This document shows positions 1 through 7,257 of a stretch of DNA of 64,000 nucleotides, piece after piece. The translations under genes and the position numbers were made by a program. This DNA is from an uncultured Eubacteriales bacterium (GTDB lineage: Bacteria; Bacillota; Clostridia; TANB77; CAG-508), in the NCBI GenBank assembly GCA_949287075.1, contig CASEEU010000015.1, positions 1-64,000 of the forward strand. The letters run 5' to 3'. Every line of letters begins with the position of its first letter. Within the stretch, counting starts at the first letter, position 1. The notes under the pieces were generated by a model. That model made no database searches, had not been told where the DNA came from, and saw nothing but the letters and a program-made list of their open reading frames with translations.

Positions 1-138
1 AAAAGAATATAAAGACCCGTTCAACGGGTCATAAGAGACGCATGCGTCGGGACAGCTATGAGCCTTGAGGCTCTGCTTGTAACAAAGCCTTTTAGGCGTT
101 ATGAGTAAAATACCCCCGGCTAAGCCGGGGGATTTTTA
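1..138 (+). ncRNA. 3' end of a structured non-coding RNA (family not assigned)
   Basis: This stretch is far more GC-rich than its surroundings and is packed with short hairpins: GACCCGTT/ACGGGTC (14-30), the palindrome GACGCATGCGTC (37-48), GAGCC/GGCTC (60-73), a GCCT/AGGC stem near 86-98, and a final CCCCCGGC/GCCGGGGG stem with a T-rich tail (113-138). No reading frame covers it. Hairpin density and a terminal intrinsic terminator indicate the 3' part of a stable RNA whose 5' end lies before the window. The raiA-motif RNA of Firmicutes is one candidate, from memory only. It does not look like tRNA, T-box or SRP RNA. Confidence 0.5.
113..138 (+). terminator. Intrinsic terminator of the upstream structured RNA
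   Basis: An 8-bp all-GC stem CCCCCGGC/GCCGGGGG with a TAA loop is followed by ATTTTTATT. It is the strongest GC stem in the window. Confidence 0.8.
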
Positions 139-168
139 TTCCCATAGAGTTCGTTTTTCTATGCGACA
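139..168 (-). repeat. REP-like hairpin unit, cluster A (1 degenerate copy, reverse)
   Basis: A single reverse-orientation copy of the 31-nt repeat. The left arm is eroded (TTCCCA instead of TGTCCCA) while the core (AGAGTTCGTTTTTCT) and right arm TGCGACA are intact. It lies between the structured-RNA terminator and ylmC. Cluster B on the other side of ylmC has the opposite orientation. Confidence 0.75.
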
Positions 169-391
169 TAATGTTTAATGTTAAGAAGTAAACAAAATCT
201 TAATGCTTCTTAGTACTACTAAAAAAATCATGTGATTGTAAATTTTTATAAACTTATGAATATACTATAAATAATGAAGAAAAATTAGTGAACAAAGAAT
301 AATAAGCGAAGAAGAAAAAATAAGAAGAAAAAATAAGAAAGAAAAAAGAGTAAATAAAAAAGAAAAACTGGTAAATAAGAGGAGGTACATA

Positions 392-628
392 ATGCAAGAA
401 AAAGGATTAGATTTTAAACATAAAGAAGTGATAAATATTAGCGATGGAAGAAGATTAGGATATGTGCAAGATGTATGTGCAGACTTAGAAACTGGGAATA
501 TCACACATATTATTGTTCCAGGTTCAGGAAATAAATTAATGAACATTTTTAAAACAAATAATGAAATATCGATTCCTTGGAAAAATGTGAAATGTATTGG
601 AGAAGATCTAATTTTGGTAGAATTGTGA
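392..628 (+). CDS. ylmC: YlmC/YmxH family PRC-barrel protein
   Basis: A 78-residue protein with the size and pattern of the YlmC/YmxH PRC-barrel family. Recognisable landmarks are the N-terminal KEVINISDGRRLGYVQDV stretch, the GNITHIIVPG strand in the middle, and IPWKNVKCIGEDLILVEL at the C-terminus. The family is widespread in spore-forming Firmicutes and is described as sporulation-associated, but its biochemical role is not established. The ATG is fixed by a near-perfect Shine-Dalgarno (GGAGG, about 380-385) 7 nt upstream. A long AT-rich leader precedes it, with a possible -10 (ACTATAAAT) near 262. The gene stands alone, bracketed by hairpin cluster A (reverse) and cluster B (forward). Family assignment is fairly secure; the choice between YlmC and YmxH subtypes is not. 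Confidence 0.8.
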   Translation: MQEKGLDFKHKEVINISDGRRLGYVQDVCADLETGNITHIIVPGSGNKLMNIFKTNNEISIPWKNVKCIGEDLILVEL

Positions 629-674
629 AATATACTTTGTTTTTTCTTAAAGAAAAGAAGACCTCCAATGTTTT

Positions 675-746
675 AATTGCACCAAATGCCCCAATTGCAC
701 GAAATGCTCCAATTGCACCAAATGCCCCAATTGCCCCAAATAACTC
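675..746 (+). repeat. Tandem repeat, 18-bp period, 4 copies
   Basis: Four head-to-tail copies of AATTGCACCAAATGCCCC at 675-692, 693-710, 711-728 and 729-746, with one or two changes each and the last copy the most diverged. It lies between ylmC and the alaS promoter. No ORF uses it. The period is a multiple of three, but no coding role is evident. Confidence 0.85.
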
Positions 747-775
747 TTGATTTTTTTTGATAAATACAGTATAAT
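747..775 (+). promoter_or_regulatory. Predicted sigma-A promoter of alaS
   Basis: TTGATT (747-752), a 17-bp spacer and TATAAT (770-775). It lies about 100 bp before alaS, so both hairpin units of cluster B would be transcribed within the alaS 5' UTR. Confidence 0.7.
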
Positions 776-787
776 GCTAATATTGAA

Positions 788-854
788 TGTCGCATAGAAA
801 AACGAACTCAATGGGACAAAAAATGTCGCATAGAAAAACGAACCTAATGCGACA
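788..854 (+). repeat. REP-like hairpin units, cluster B (2 copies, forward)
   Basis: Units at 788-818 and 824-854 in forward orientation, separated by AAAAA. The first has arms TGTCGCA/TGGGACA (one mismatch) and the second TGTCGCA/TGCGACA (perfect). The array lies in the alaS 5' UTR and ends about 20 nt before the start codon, next to the GAAGGGAAG ribosome binding site. Confidence 0.9.
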
Positions 855-875
855 AAAAAGAAGGGAAGATTTTAA

Positions 876-2633
876 ATGAAAGCAATTGAGATTAGAAATA
901 AATATTTAGATTTTTTTAAGAAACATGGACATGCAGTTATTCCATCAGCTTCATTGATACCAGAAAATGATCCATCTGTTTTATTTACAACTGCTGGTAT
1001 GCAACCATTAGTTCCTTATTTATTAGGAGAGAAGCATCCAGAAGGAACAAGATTAACAGATTATCAAAAATGTGTGAGAACGAATGATATTGACGAAGTA
1101 GGAGATAATAGACATTTAACATATTTTGAAATGCTTGGAAACTGGTCTTTAGGAGATTATTTTAAAGAAGAGTCTATCAAAATGAGTTTTGAATTTTTAA
1201 CAAAGGAATTACAAATACCAGTAGAAAAATTGTCAGTAACTTGTTTTGAAGGAGATGAAGATTGTCCAAGAGATGAAGTTTCAGCTAAAGTATGGAAAGA
1301 TGCTGGAATTTTAGATGGACATATCTATTTTTATGGAAAAGATGATAACTGGTGGATAGCAGGAGAAGAAGGACCATGTGGACCAGATACAGAAATGTTT
1401 TATGATACAGGGAAACCAGCATGTGGACCAGACTGTCAACCTTCTTGTGATTGTGGTAAATATGTAGAAATCTGGAATAATGTATTTATGGAATATTACA
1501 AAGATAAAAATGGATATTCTAAATTGAAACAACAAAATGTTGATACTGGTCTTGGATTAGAAAGAATGACCATGTTATTACAAGGTAAAGAAACACCATT
1601 TGATACAGAATTATTCTTACCAGTTATGAAAAAAATACAAGAACTACAAAAAGTAGATAGTATTGAAAGTAGAAGAATTATTGCAGAACATTTACGTTCA
1701 AGCATGATGATAATTGCAGATGGTGGAAGACCAAGTAATATTGATAGAGGATATGTATTAAGAAGATTAATTCGTAGAATGATAAGACATATGAACAAAT
1801 TACAAATTGATTTATCAGAATTATCAAATCTAATAGAAATCAACATCGAAAATCTAAAAGAAATGTATCCAGAGTTAGAACAAAATAGAGACACAATCAA
1901 AAATGTGATTAACGAAGAAAAAGACAAATTTGTAAAAACATTAACACATGGAGAAAGAGAATTCCAAAAAGAAATGCAAAAAGCAAAAGAAAATGGAAAA
2001 ACAGAAATTGATGCAAAAGTTGTATTTAGATTATATGATACCTATGGATTCCCACCAGAGGTAACAAAAGAATTAGCAGATGAAAATGAAATGACAGTTG
2101 ACTTAAAAGGATTTGAAGAATTATTTAAAGCACATCAAGAAAAATCAAGACAGGGAAGTACACAAAAATTTAAAGGTGGGCTAGCTGACCAAAATGAAAT
2201 AACAATTGCATATCATACAGCAACCCATTTATTACATCAAGCATTAAGAACGGTTTTAGGAGACCATGTAAAACAAAGTGGTTCTAATATTACAGAGGAA
2301 AGATTACGTTTTGACTTTACACATCCACAAAAAATGACAAAAGAAGAAATTCAAAAAGTAGAAGATTTAGTCAATGAACAAATTCAAAGGGATTTACCAG
2401 TTACTTGTGAAGAAATGAGCTATGAAGATGCTAAAAAATCAGGAGCTATTGGATTATTCACAGATAAATATGGAGACAAAGTGAAAGTATATACGATAGG
2501 CGACTTTAGCAAAGAAATTTGTGGAGGACCTCATGTAACGCATACAGGAGATATGGGAAGATTTAAAATCAAAAAAGAAGAATCAAGTTCTTCAGGAATT
2601 AGAAGAATTAAAGCTGTTTTAATAAAGGAATAA
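876..2633 (+). CDS. alaS: Alanyl-tRNA synthetase, short form
   Basis: Class II aminoacyl-tRNA synthetase that charges tRNA-Ala in the cytosol. The catalytic core is complete: motif 1 region TTAGMQPLVPYLLG, motif 2 RHLTYFEMLGNWSLGDYF, and motif 3 DTGLGLERM. The editing domain keeps its zinc ligands, HTATH at residues 447-451 and CGGPH at 549-553. At 585 residues it is much shorter than the usual ~870-880. The beta-barrel linker that normally precedes the HxxxH motif is nearly absent, and the protein ends right after the editing domain, so the C-terminal C-Ala/DHHA1 module is missing. It stops naturally and is followed by a terminator, so this is a compact form and not an obvious truncation. 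Ribosome binding site GAAGGGAAG. Two REP-like hairpins lie in its leader. It could be the only AlaRS or a second copy. Confidence 0.93.
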   Translation: MKAIEIRNKYLDFFKKHGHAVIPSASLIPENDPSVLFTTAGMQPLVPYLLGEKHPEGTRLTDYQKCVRTNDIDEVGDNRHLTYFEMLGNWSLGDYFKEESIKMSFEFLTKELQIPVEKLSVTCFEGDEDCPRDEVSAKVWKDAGILDGHIYFYGKDDNWWIAGEEGPCGPDTEMFYDTGKPACGPDCQPSCDCGKYVEIWNNVFMEYYKDKNGYSKLKQQNVDTGLGLERMTMLLQGKETPFDTELFLPVMKKIQELQKVDSIESRRIIAEHLRSSMMIIADGGRPSNIDRGYVLRRLIRRMIRHMNKLQIDLSELSNLIEINIENLKEMYPELEQNRDTIKNVINEEKDKFVKTLTHGEREFQKEMQKAKENGKTEIDAKVVFRLYDTYGFPPEVTKELADENEMTVDLKGFEELFKAHQEKSRQGSTQKFKGGLADQNEITIAYHTATHLLHQALRTVLGDHVKQSGSNITEERLRFDFTHPQKMTKEEIQKVEDLVNEQIQRDLPVTCEEMSYEDAKKSGAIGLFTDKYGDKVKVYTIGDFSKEICGGPHVTHTGDMGRFKIKKEESSSSGIRRIKAVLIKE

Positions 2634-2700
2634 TTCCAAATTGTTTATGGTATTATTAGCAAAAAAACAAAGAAATATCCAAGAATTGTAAAAGAACATA

Positions 2701-2728
2701 AAAAAGCCTTGCTTAACAAGGCTTTTTA
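2701..2728 (+). terminator. Intrinsic terminator after alaS
   Basis: Stem AAAAGCCTTG/CAAGGCTTTT with a CTTAA loop and T-run. Confidence 0.85.
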
Positions 2729-2737
2729 TGTTATAAT
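2709..2737 (+). promoter_or_regulatory. Possible promoter overlapping the alaS terminator
   Basis: TTGCTT (2709-2714), 17 bp, TATAAT (2732-2737). The -35 box is inside the terminator hairpin of alaS, so the same bases would end one transcript and start the next. Confidence 0.45.
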
Positions 2738-2800
2738 ATTAATTGTAAGGTTATTTTTGATAAAAGAGGTGAAAAACTTAGAAGAAATTCTAAGCAAAAT

Positions 2801-3166
2801 ATGAAAAATAGATTAGGAACGCAACCAGTAAATGGTGAAAAAGTTAGAATGGGTTATGTGATAGCTACCTTATTAAATATGATAGGTGGTTCTTCAAATA
2901 ATGTCAAAGATGAAGAAATAGATAAAGAAGTTGAAAAAATTCGAGCAAATGAAGATAAAGGCGTTATAGAAAATTTGGAAAAAAGAATATTGCAGTCATA
3001 TAAAGAAGGAAAAGGAAAATCAAATAAAAAACTTGTACAAGAATATAAAGAGGGAAAAGTTAAGGTGGAAAGAGGACCAAAAATAAAAAATGCAGAAATG
3101 AAAATACAAGAGGAAAGTGAAATGAAAACAAATCAAAAAGACAGTAAAGAAAGAGAAGAAAGATAA
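2801..3166 (+). CDS. Hypothetical K/E-rich small protein
   Basis: A 121-residue protein not recognised as any known family. The N-terminal ~35 residues contain a mildly hydrophobic stretch (MGYVIATLLNMIGGSS). The rest is highly charged and probably helical, with two similar segments containing YKEGK (near residues 68 and 87). No signal peptide or catalytic motif is visible. The start is uncertain: the ATG at 2801 has no good Shine-Dalgarno, while a GAGGTG about 35 nt upstream has no usable in-frame start codon beside it. A promoter-like pair sits at 2709-2737 and a strong terminator follows immediately, so it is probably a monocistronic unit. Coding status is likely but not proven. Confidence 0.5.
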   Translation: MKNRLGTQPVNGEKVRMGYVIATLLNMIGGSSNNVKDEEIDKEVEKIRANEDKGVIENLEKRILQSYKEGKGKSNKKLVQEYKEGKVKVERGPKIKNAEMKIQEESEMKTNQKDSKEREER

Positions 3167-3198
3167 AAATGCAAGAATTTTAAAATTCTTGCATTTTT
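3166..3198 (+). terminator. Intrinsic terminator after the small hypothetical gene
   Basis: Stem AAATGCAAGAATT/AATTCTTGCATTT followed by a T-run. It begins directly at the stop codon. Confidence 0.85.
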
Positions 3199-3201
3199 CA
3201 C

Positions 3202-3230
3202 TTGACAAAAGGAAAAACTACCAGTATAAT
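3202..3230 (+). promoter_or_regulatory. Sigma-A promoter of tRNA-Met
   Basis: Consensus TTGACA (3202-3207), 17-bp spacer, consensus TATAAT (3225-3230), 48 bp before the tRNA. Confidence 0.85.
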
Positions 3231-3277
3231 ATTATTTGCTAACCGGCAAACAAGTTAGCAAAATAAAATATACATAT

Positions 3278-3354
3278 GGCGAAGTAGCTCAGTTGGCTAG
3301 AGCATTCGGTTCATACCCGAAGGGTCATGTGTTCGAATCACATCTTCGCTACCA
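3278..3354 (+). tRNA. tRNA-Met (anticodon CAT), elongator type
   Basis: A 77-nt cloverleaf with encoded CCA. The acceptor stem is GGCGAAG/CTTCGCT (closing G-U pair), the D-arm GCTC/GAGC, the anticodon stem TTCGG/CCGAA with loop TTCATAC, and the T-arm ATGTG/CACAT with loop TTCGAAT. The discriminator base is A. The paired 1-72 position (G-U) and lack of three consecutive G-C pairs in the anticodon stem fit an elongator and not an initiator. It has its own promoter and terminator. Confidence 0.95.
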
Positions 3355-3360
3355 AAAAAT

Positions 3361-3387
3361 ACTCCTAGGAACTGGGAGTGTTTTTTA
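3361..3387 (+). terminator. Intrinsic terminator of tRNA-Met
   Basis: ACTCC/GGGAGT stem followed by TTTTTTATT, directly after the CCA end. Confidence 0.8.
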
Positions 3388-3413
3388 TTGTTATAGAAAT
3401 AACTAAAAAATCA

Positions 3414-3442
3414 TTGACAAATATAAACATTTGTTTTATATT
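3414..3442 (+). promoter_or_regulatory. Sigma-A promoter of the toxSAS-Panacea operon
   Basis: TTGACA (3414-3419), 17-bp spacer, TATATT (3437-3442), about 100 nt upstream of the first gene. Confidence 0.7.
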
Positions 3443-3540
3443 ATATATGGATATATGGAATTATAAAAGAGAAAAATAATTTAATAAAAATAGGCAAAAA
3501 TTGTTTTATGTGATAAAATATATAAAGGAAGATATTTTAT

Positions 3541-4155
3541 ATGATAGAAGAATTAGAAAAATTAATCGAATTTATACAGAAAGAATATATAGAAATAACA
3601 AATAAATGGGAAAATAGTGTATATTATTCTAAAATTAATTGGAAAAATACATTAGTCTGTAATATGGTAGAAAATAAAGAATTATTAGATACAATTATTT
3701 GTTATAGGGATTTTATAAATGAAAATATTATACAATTATTAATGGATTTTAAGCAATTTAATACAGACACAGCAAAAGTCAATATTAGAGCTAAAGCAAA
3801 AAACTCTATAGAATATAAAATAGAAAATTATATTAAGAACCATGAAAACGGAGAAATTCCAATAAATAAGTGTTTTAATGATTTGTTTGGCATAAGAATG
3901 ATTTGTAGTGATGAAATGGAAAATAAAAAAATTATACAATTGATAACCAACAAATATAAAAATCTTAAATGTATAGACTCTTCTAAAAAAGATTATAAGG
4001 CGACACATATATATTTTAAAAAAGACAATTTTAGTTTTCAATGGGAGTTGCAAGTATGGAATAAAGTAGATGAAATAAATAATATTAAATCACATGAAAA
4101 ATATAAACAAGATTATGTTAGATGGGAGAAAGAGAATAAAGGAGGGAATGAATAA
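3541..4155 (+). CDS. RelA/SpoT-fold protein, probable toxSAS-type toxin
   Basis: A 204-residue single-domain nucleotide pyrophosphotransferase of the RelA/SpoT synthetase fold, without HD hydrolase, TGS or ACT domains. Visible family landmarks are RAKAKNSIEYK (residues 83-93, the basic substrate-binding segment), FNDLFGIR (112-119, equivalent to D-I-I-G-I-R), DYKATHIYF (151-159), and WELQVW (168-173) with catalytic Glu169, then SHEKYK (184-189). Its first ~80 residues are helical. The next gene, a Panacea-domain protein, overlaps its stop codon by one base (TAATG). Together they match toxic small alarmone synthetases (toxSAS), which make toxic (pp)pApp-type nucleotides or pyrophosphorylate the tRNA CCA end. 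Which activity applies here cannot be read from sequence. A housekeeping small alarmone synthetase would not be expected to have a Panacea partner. Confidence 0.8.
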   Translation: MIEELEKLIEFIQKEYIEITNKWENSVYYSKINWKNTLVCNMVENKELLDTIICYRDFINENIIQLLMDFKQFNTDTAKVNIRAKAKNSIEYKIENYIKNHENGEIPINKCFNDLFGIRMICSDEMENKKIIQLITNKYKNLKCIDSSKKDYKATHIYFKKDNFSFQWELQVWNKVDEINNIKSHEKYKQDYVRWEKENKGGNE

Positions 4156-4907
4156 TGACAACACATTTTATTTTTATGAGTAGTTCATATTCATTAGGAA
4201 CAAGGATAGCACTCGATTTTATAGTAGAAGATGAAAGTATTCAAATTAAATTAAAAAAAGATTTAGATAAAATTATAAAAAAATGTGGAAAAGATACATC
4301 TATATCGACTCATATGATTCAAGCAGAAGACAGAACATGGGAATCTGTTTGTGAAGCAGATCATTTTTTTAGAAATGTTAAAGTAGTTGAATCATTAGAT
4401 AAATTTATAAAATTAATACAAAAGGATAGAAAATTAGAAGGAATTGATGTTGCTAAATATATATTATCTAAAATTACTTGTACACAATTAAAATTACAAA
4501 AATTAGTGTATCTATGTTTTGCAGATTATTTATGCGAAACAGGAAAGGAATTGTTTACAGATAAAATATATGCTTTTAAATATGGGCCAGTAGTTGATAC
4601 AGTATATAAGCGATATAAAGAATATGGTTATAAACCGATTGAAGAAGAAACAACAGATATTGATAGTAAAAATATTTATGAAATGCCATCAAAAAGTCGA
4701 ATTATGTTTGCAGAAGATGGAACAGAAAAAATATTAAGTATAGAAAAAACATTGAAAAAATACGCTAACTTATCAGCTTCCGAACTAGTTGACTTAACCC
4801 ATAAAGAAAATACACCATGGTCAAAAACATCCAAAGGAATAGGTAATTTATATGTAACAATAAAATTAGATATGATAAAAAAATATCATAAAAATGAAGA
4901 AATATAA
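4155..4907 (+). CDS. DUF4065/Panacea-domain protein, probable antitoxin
   Basis: A 250-residue protein in two parts. Residues 1 to ~95 are a variable N-terminal region. About 97-222 is the DUF4065 (SocA-like, Panacea) domain with its hallmarks KLQKLVYLCFADYL (113-126), LFTDKIYAFKYGPVVDTVYKRYK (133-155, shown in part by KYGPVV) and the C-terminal LTHKENTPW (214-222). Panacea domains are known antitoxins paired with many unrelated toxins, including toxSAS enzymes, with partner choice lying partly in the extra region. The start overlaps the preceding stop codon (TAATG), implying translational coupling, and GGAGGG lies inside the end of the first gene. Toxin-first order is unusual for classical modules but seen in Panacea operons. 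A terminator follows. Neutralisation is inferred from the pairing, not seen. Confidence 0.82.
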   Translation: MTTHFIFMSSSYSLGTRIALDFIVEDESIQIKLKKDLDKIIKKCGKDTSISTHMIQAEDRTWESVCEADHFFRNVKVVESLDKFIKLIQKDRKLEGIDVAKYILSKITCTQLKLQKLVYLCFADYLCETGKELFTDKIYAFKYGPVVDTVYKRYKEYGYKPIEEETTDIDSKNIYEMPSKSRIMFAEDGTEKILSIEKTLKKYANLSASELVDLTHKENTPWSKTSKGIGNLYVTIKLDMIKKYHKNEEI

Positions 4908-4915
4908 TGGAATTT

Positions 4916-4951
4916 AAAGCAAATGTGAATTATTTTCATGTTTGCTTTTTT
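4916..4951 (+). terminator. Intrinsic terminator after the toxSAS-Panacea operon
   Basis: AAAGCAAA/TTTGCTTT stem, extended by ATG/CAT pairing, followed by TTTTTT. Confidence 0.8.
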
Positions 4952-5031
4952 CATATAACAAACTGGGAGTATTTTTTTTAACAAACAACTAAAAAGATAC
5001 TCTCAAAAAATGATTAATTTTAAAATTGTAC

Positions 5032-5060
5032 TTGTTATTTAATTCACTTTATAGTATAGT
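5032..5060 (+). promoter_or_regulatory. Predicted promoter of the small membrane protein
   Basis: TTGTTA (5032-5037), 17 bp, TATAGT (5055-5060), 85 bp before the start. Confidence 0.55.
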
Positions 5061-5144
5061 ATGCATAGGAAAATATCTATACAGATTCAGAAAATCGTAA
5101 TAATAAGTAATACGAAAAGTCAAACAAAAGAAGGAGGAAAATAA

Positions 5145-5705
5145 ATGAACCTAACAGAAATATTAATTATTGCTGTGAATGTAGCAATACTCATATTACC
5201 ACTTGTCATGTTGATAGAAAATTTAATAAAAAGAAATTACAAAATATTAAATGTATGCATGTTAGTCAATATATTTGTATGGATATATTTGTCATATGTG
5301 TGGAATATAAGAAATCCAGGATTTTGGATAAAATGTGATGCAAGAATACTAAATCTAATAGCTAGTATCATATTGATTGCTTCAATAATAACATTTATAT
5401 TACAAATAAAACATAAGAAAAGCAATAAACTATTAATTATGATAGCTATTATATTCGTGTTCTATATTATTATGACAAATGACACAACCTATGAAGAAAG
5501 AACGAGAGTAGACATGGTTTCAGATAAGACAATTCGAGAATTTGTATTAGAAGAACATATACCATATATCGCATTTTTAAGTATTGAATTAGAACTTTTT
5601 ATTAATTTGTTAGATAGTCATAAGTTAGGAAAAAATGAATTACAAAAAAAAGAGAAAGACCTGGAAAAGGAAGAAAAAGTAGGAGAAAAGAAAGAGGAAA
5701 CTTAG
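5145..5705 (+). CDS. Small polytopic membrane protein of unknown function
   Basis: A 186-residue protein with an AAGGAGGAAAA ribosome binding site just before the ATG. Hydrophobic helices cover about residues 5-27, 34-52, 64-86 and 92-109. A hydrophilic region follows, ending in a Lys/Glu-rich tail (from about residue 160), so the protein is an integral membrane protein with a charged tail. No known family was recognised. Downstream, about 5700-5780, the DNA carries an imperfect ~42-bp duplication of the gene's own 3' end (GAAAGAGGAAACTTAGAAAA against GAAAGAGAAAACTTATAAAA), suggesting local slippage. No terminator is visible before the next promoter. Confidence 0.65.
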   Translation: MNLTEILIIAVNVAILILPLVMLIENLIKRNYKILNVCMLVNIFVWIYLSYVWNIRNPGFWIKCDARILNLIASIILIASIITFILQIKHKKSNKLLIMIAIIFVFYIIMTNDTTYEERTRVDMVSDKTIREFVLEEHIPYIAFLSIELELFINLLDSHKLGKNELQKKEKDLEKEEKVGEKKEET

Positions 5706-5920
5706 AAAAGAGATAAACAACAATAAAAAAGAAAGAGAAAACTTATAAAAAATAAACAATAATTAAAAAAGAAAGAAGCAAAATTAAAAAAGGTGCAAAG
5801 AAAAAATAGCAAAACGTAAGAATCATTAGAAAAAACAAAAGGAAAAAAATTCACAAAAAAAATTTTACAGATTGTAACAAAAATGTAATAAAAACGTAAA
5901 ATAATTATAACCAAAAATTG

Positions 5921-5949
5921 TTGACATTGGAAAATTTAGATAGTAAAAT
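5921..5949 (+). promoter_or_regulatory. Sigma-A promoter of the YAWF-motif exported protein
   Basis: Consensus TTGACA (5921-5926), 17-bp spacer, TAAAAT (5944-5949). A ribosome binding site AAAGGAG (about 5982-5988) follows. Confidence 0.75.
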
Positions 5950-5993
5950 AAAGTAAAATTAATAATAATAGTGAATGGTGTAAAGGAGAAACA

Positions 5994-7133
5994 ATGGGGA
6001 GAAGTAAGAAAAGTAAGAAAAAATCAGAAATGAATGCGATGTTTTTTATCATATTATTAGCTTTAGTAATCTTTATTATATCAACTTATGCATGGTTCTC
6101 AACACAAAGAAATGTATCAATTACAAACTTAAATGGTACTGTAGAAGTTGCAGAAGGTTTGGAAATTTCGCTTGATGCAGAAAACTGGTCAAATGGTTTA
6201 GTATTGGGTGAAGAAGAAGGTCAATTAGACATTATAGATGATGCGTATTCAGGAAATACAAACCTTAAACCTTCAGAAATGTTACCAGTATCTACATTAG
6301 GTTTAGTATCTGGACAACAAAAAGGTTTAAAAATGTTGAGAGGAAAAGTTACAAATTCTATTGAATTAAGTGAAATCAAAGAAATGGTTGAAACAGAAAG
6401 TAACCCTGATAGTTCTACATTTCCGGGATATTTTGCGTTTGATGTATTTTTAAAGAATTCATCAAAACAAGATGATCTTGATGATGTTTTACAATTAAAT
6501 TATGATTCATCATTAGAAATCATGGAAACAGAAAAAAGTTCAACAGGATTACAAAATACAGCAAGAATAGCTTTTGCAAAATATAATGGAACATCAGATG
6601 TAATGGCAGATCAAGCAACAATATTAAAAGAAACAGCAGGAGTTGGAGTTGGGGCTTCAGAATCATATATTACAGATGTTGCTATTTGGGAACCAAATTC
6701 TAATGATCACGTAGAGTATATTGTACAAAACAATAATAAAATCACAGGATCAGGAGCAGGGTTCAATGAAACAACTCAAATGGACACTTATGCATTAAAA
6801 GATTCATCAATTGGACAAAGAATTGCAGATATTTATAAATGGGATGGGTCAGAACAATATCTTTCAAAACAAAATGTATTACAAACAACCAAAACATCAA
6901 CAGAAGATTACTCAATTGCTGAAGGTGTTCAAAATTTAGTAAGTACAACTGATGGTTCAACAACTTTTGGAATTGCACCAAATAAAATTTCTAGAATTAG
7001 AATATATTTATGGCTAGAAGGACAAGACGTTGACTGTATTAACTATGCTTCACATGGTGGAGGAGTTAAAGTTAATATAGGATTAGTTAAAGGATCAGAT
7101 ATTGGTACATTTGAACCAGAAAGTGGAGATTAA
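5994..7133 (+). CDS. Exported or anchored protein with YAWF-type signal region
   Basis: A 379-residue protein. A basic N-terminus (GRSKKSKKKSE) precedes one hydrophobic helix (about residues 15-35) ending in STYAWFSTQRNV. This short basic head, helix and [T/A]YAWF junction recur in Firmicute exported proteins found near SipW-like signal peptidases, such as TasA/camelysin-like fibre proteins. A SipW-like gene lies at the right end of this window. The rest is an acidic, beta-rich extracellular region with no catalytic motif, ending in Glu/Ser/Gly/Asp without LPXTG. It has its own strong promoter and is followed by the two-state hairpin region at 7139-7193. A fibre subunit or surface protein is the best guess; the family is not firmly identified. 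Confidence 0.65.
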   Translation: MGRSKKSKKKSEMNAMFFIILLALVIFIISTYAWFSTQRNVSITNLNGTVEVAEGLEISLDAENWSNGLVLGEEEGQLDIIDDAYSGNTNLKPSEMLPVSTLGLVSGQQKGLKMLRGKVTNSIELSEIKEMVETESNPDSSTFPGYFAFDVFLKNSSKQDDLDDVLQLNYDSSLEIMETEKSSTGLQNTARIAFAKYNGTSDVMADQATILKETAGVGVGASESYITDVAIWEPNSNDHVEYIVQNNNKITGSGAGFNETTQMDTYALKDSSIGQRIADIYKWDGSEQYLSKQNVLQTTKTSTEDYSIAEGVQNLVSTTDGSTTFGIAPNKISRIRIYLWLEGQDVDCINYASHGGGVKVNIGLVKGSDIGTFEPESGD

Positions 7134-7138
7134 AAAAT

Positions 7139-7193
7139 ATGTCATAAAACTTGTAAACTCTACAGGTTTTATGGCATATACGAATTGTATGCC
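7139..7193 (+). promoter_or_regulatory. Two mutually exclusive hairpins, attenuator-like
   Basis: Hairpin 1 pairs 7139-7155 with 7161-7177 (17 bp including two G-U pairs, 5-nt loop). Hairpin 2 pairs 7173-7180 with 7186-7193 (8 bp, one G-U). They share bases 7173-7177 and cannot form together. No T-run follows, so this is not a plain intrinsic terminator. It lies between the YAWF-protein gene and the K/R-rich gene. Confidence 0.5.
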
Positions 7194-7257
7194 AAAATAC
7201 AAGAAATGATTAGAATAAAAATGTAAGAAAAAAGTACACAAAAGATTGGAGGGTAAA

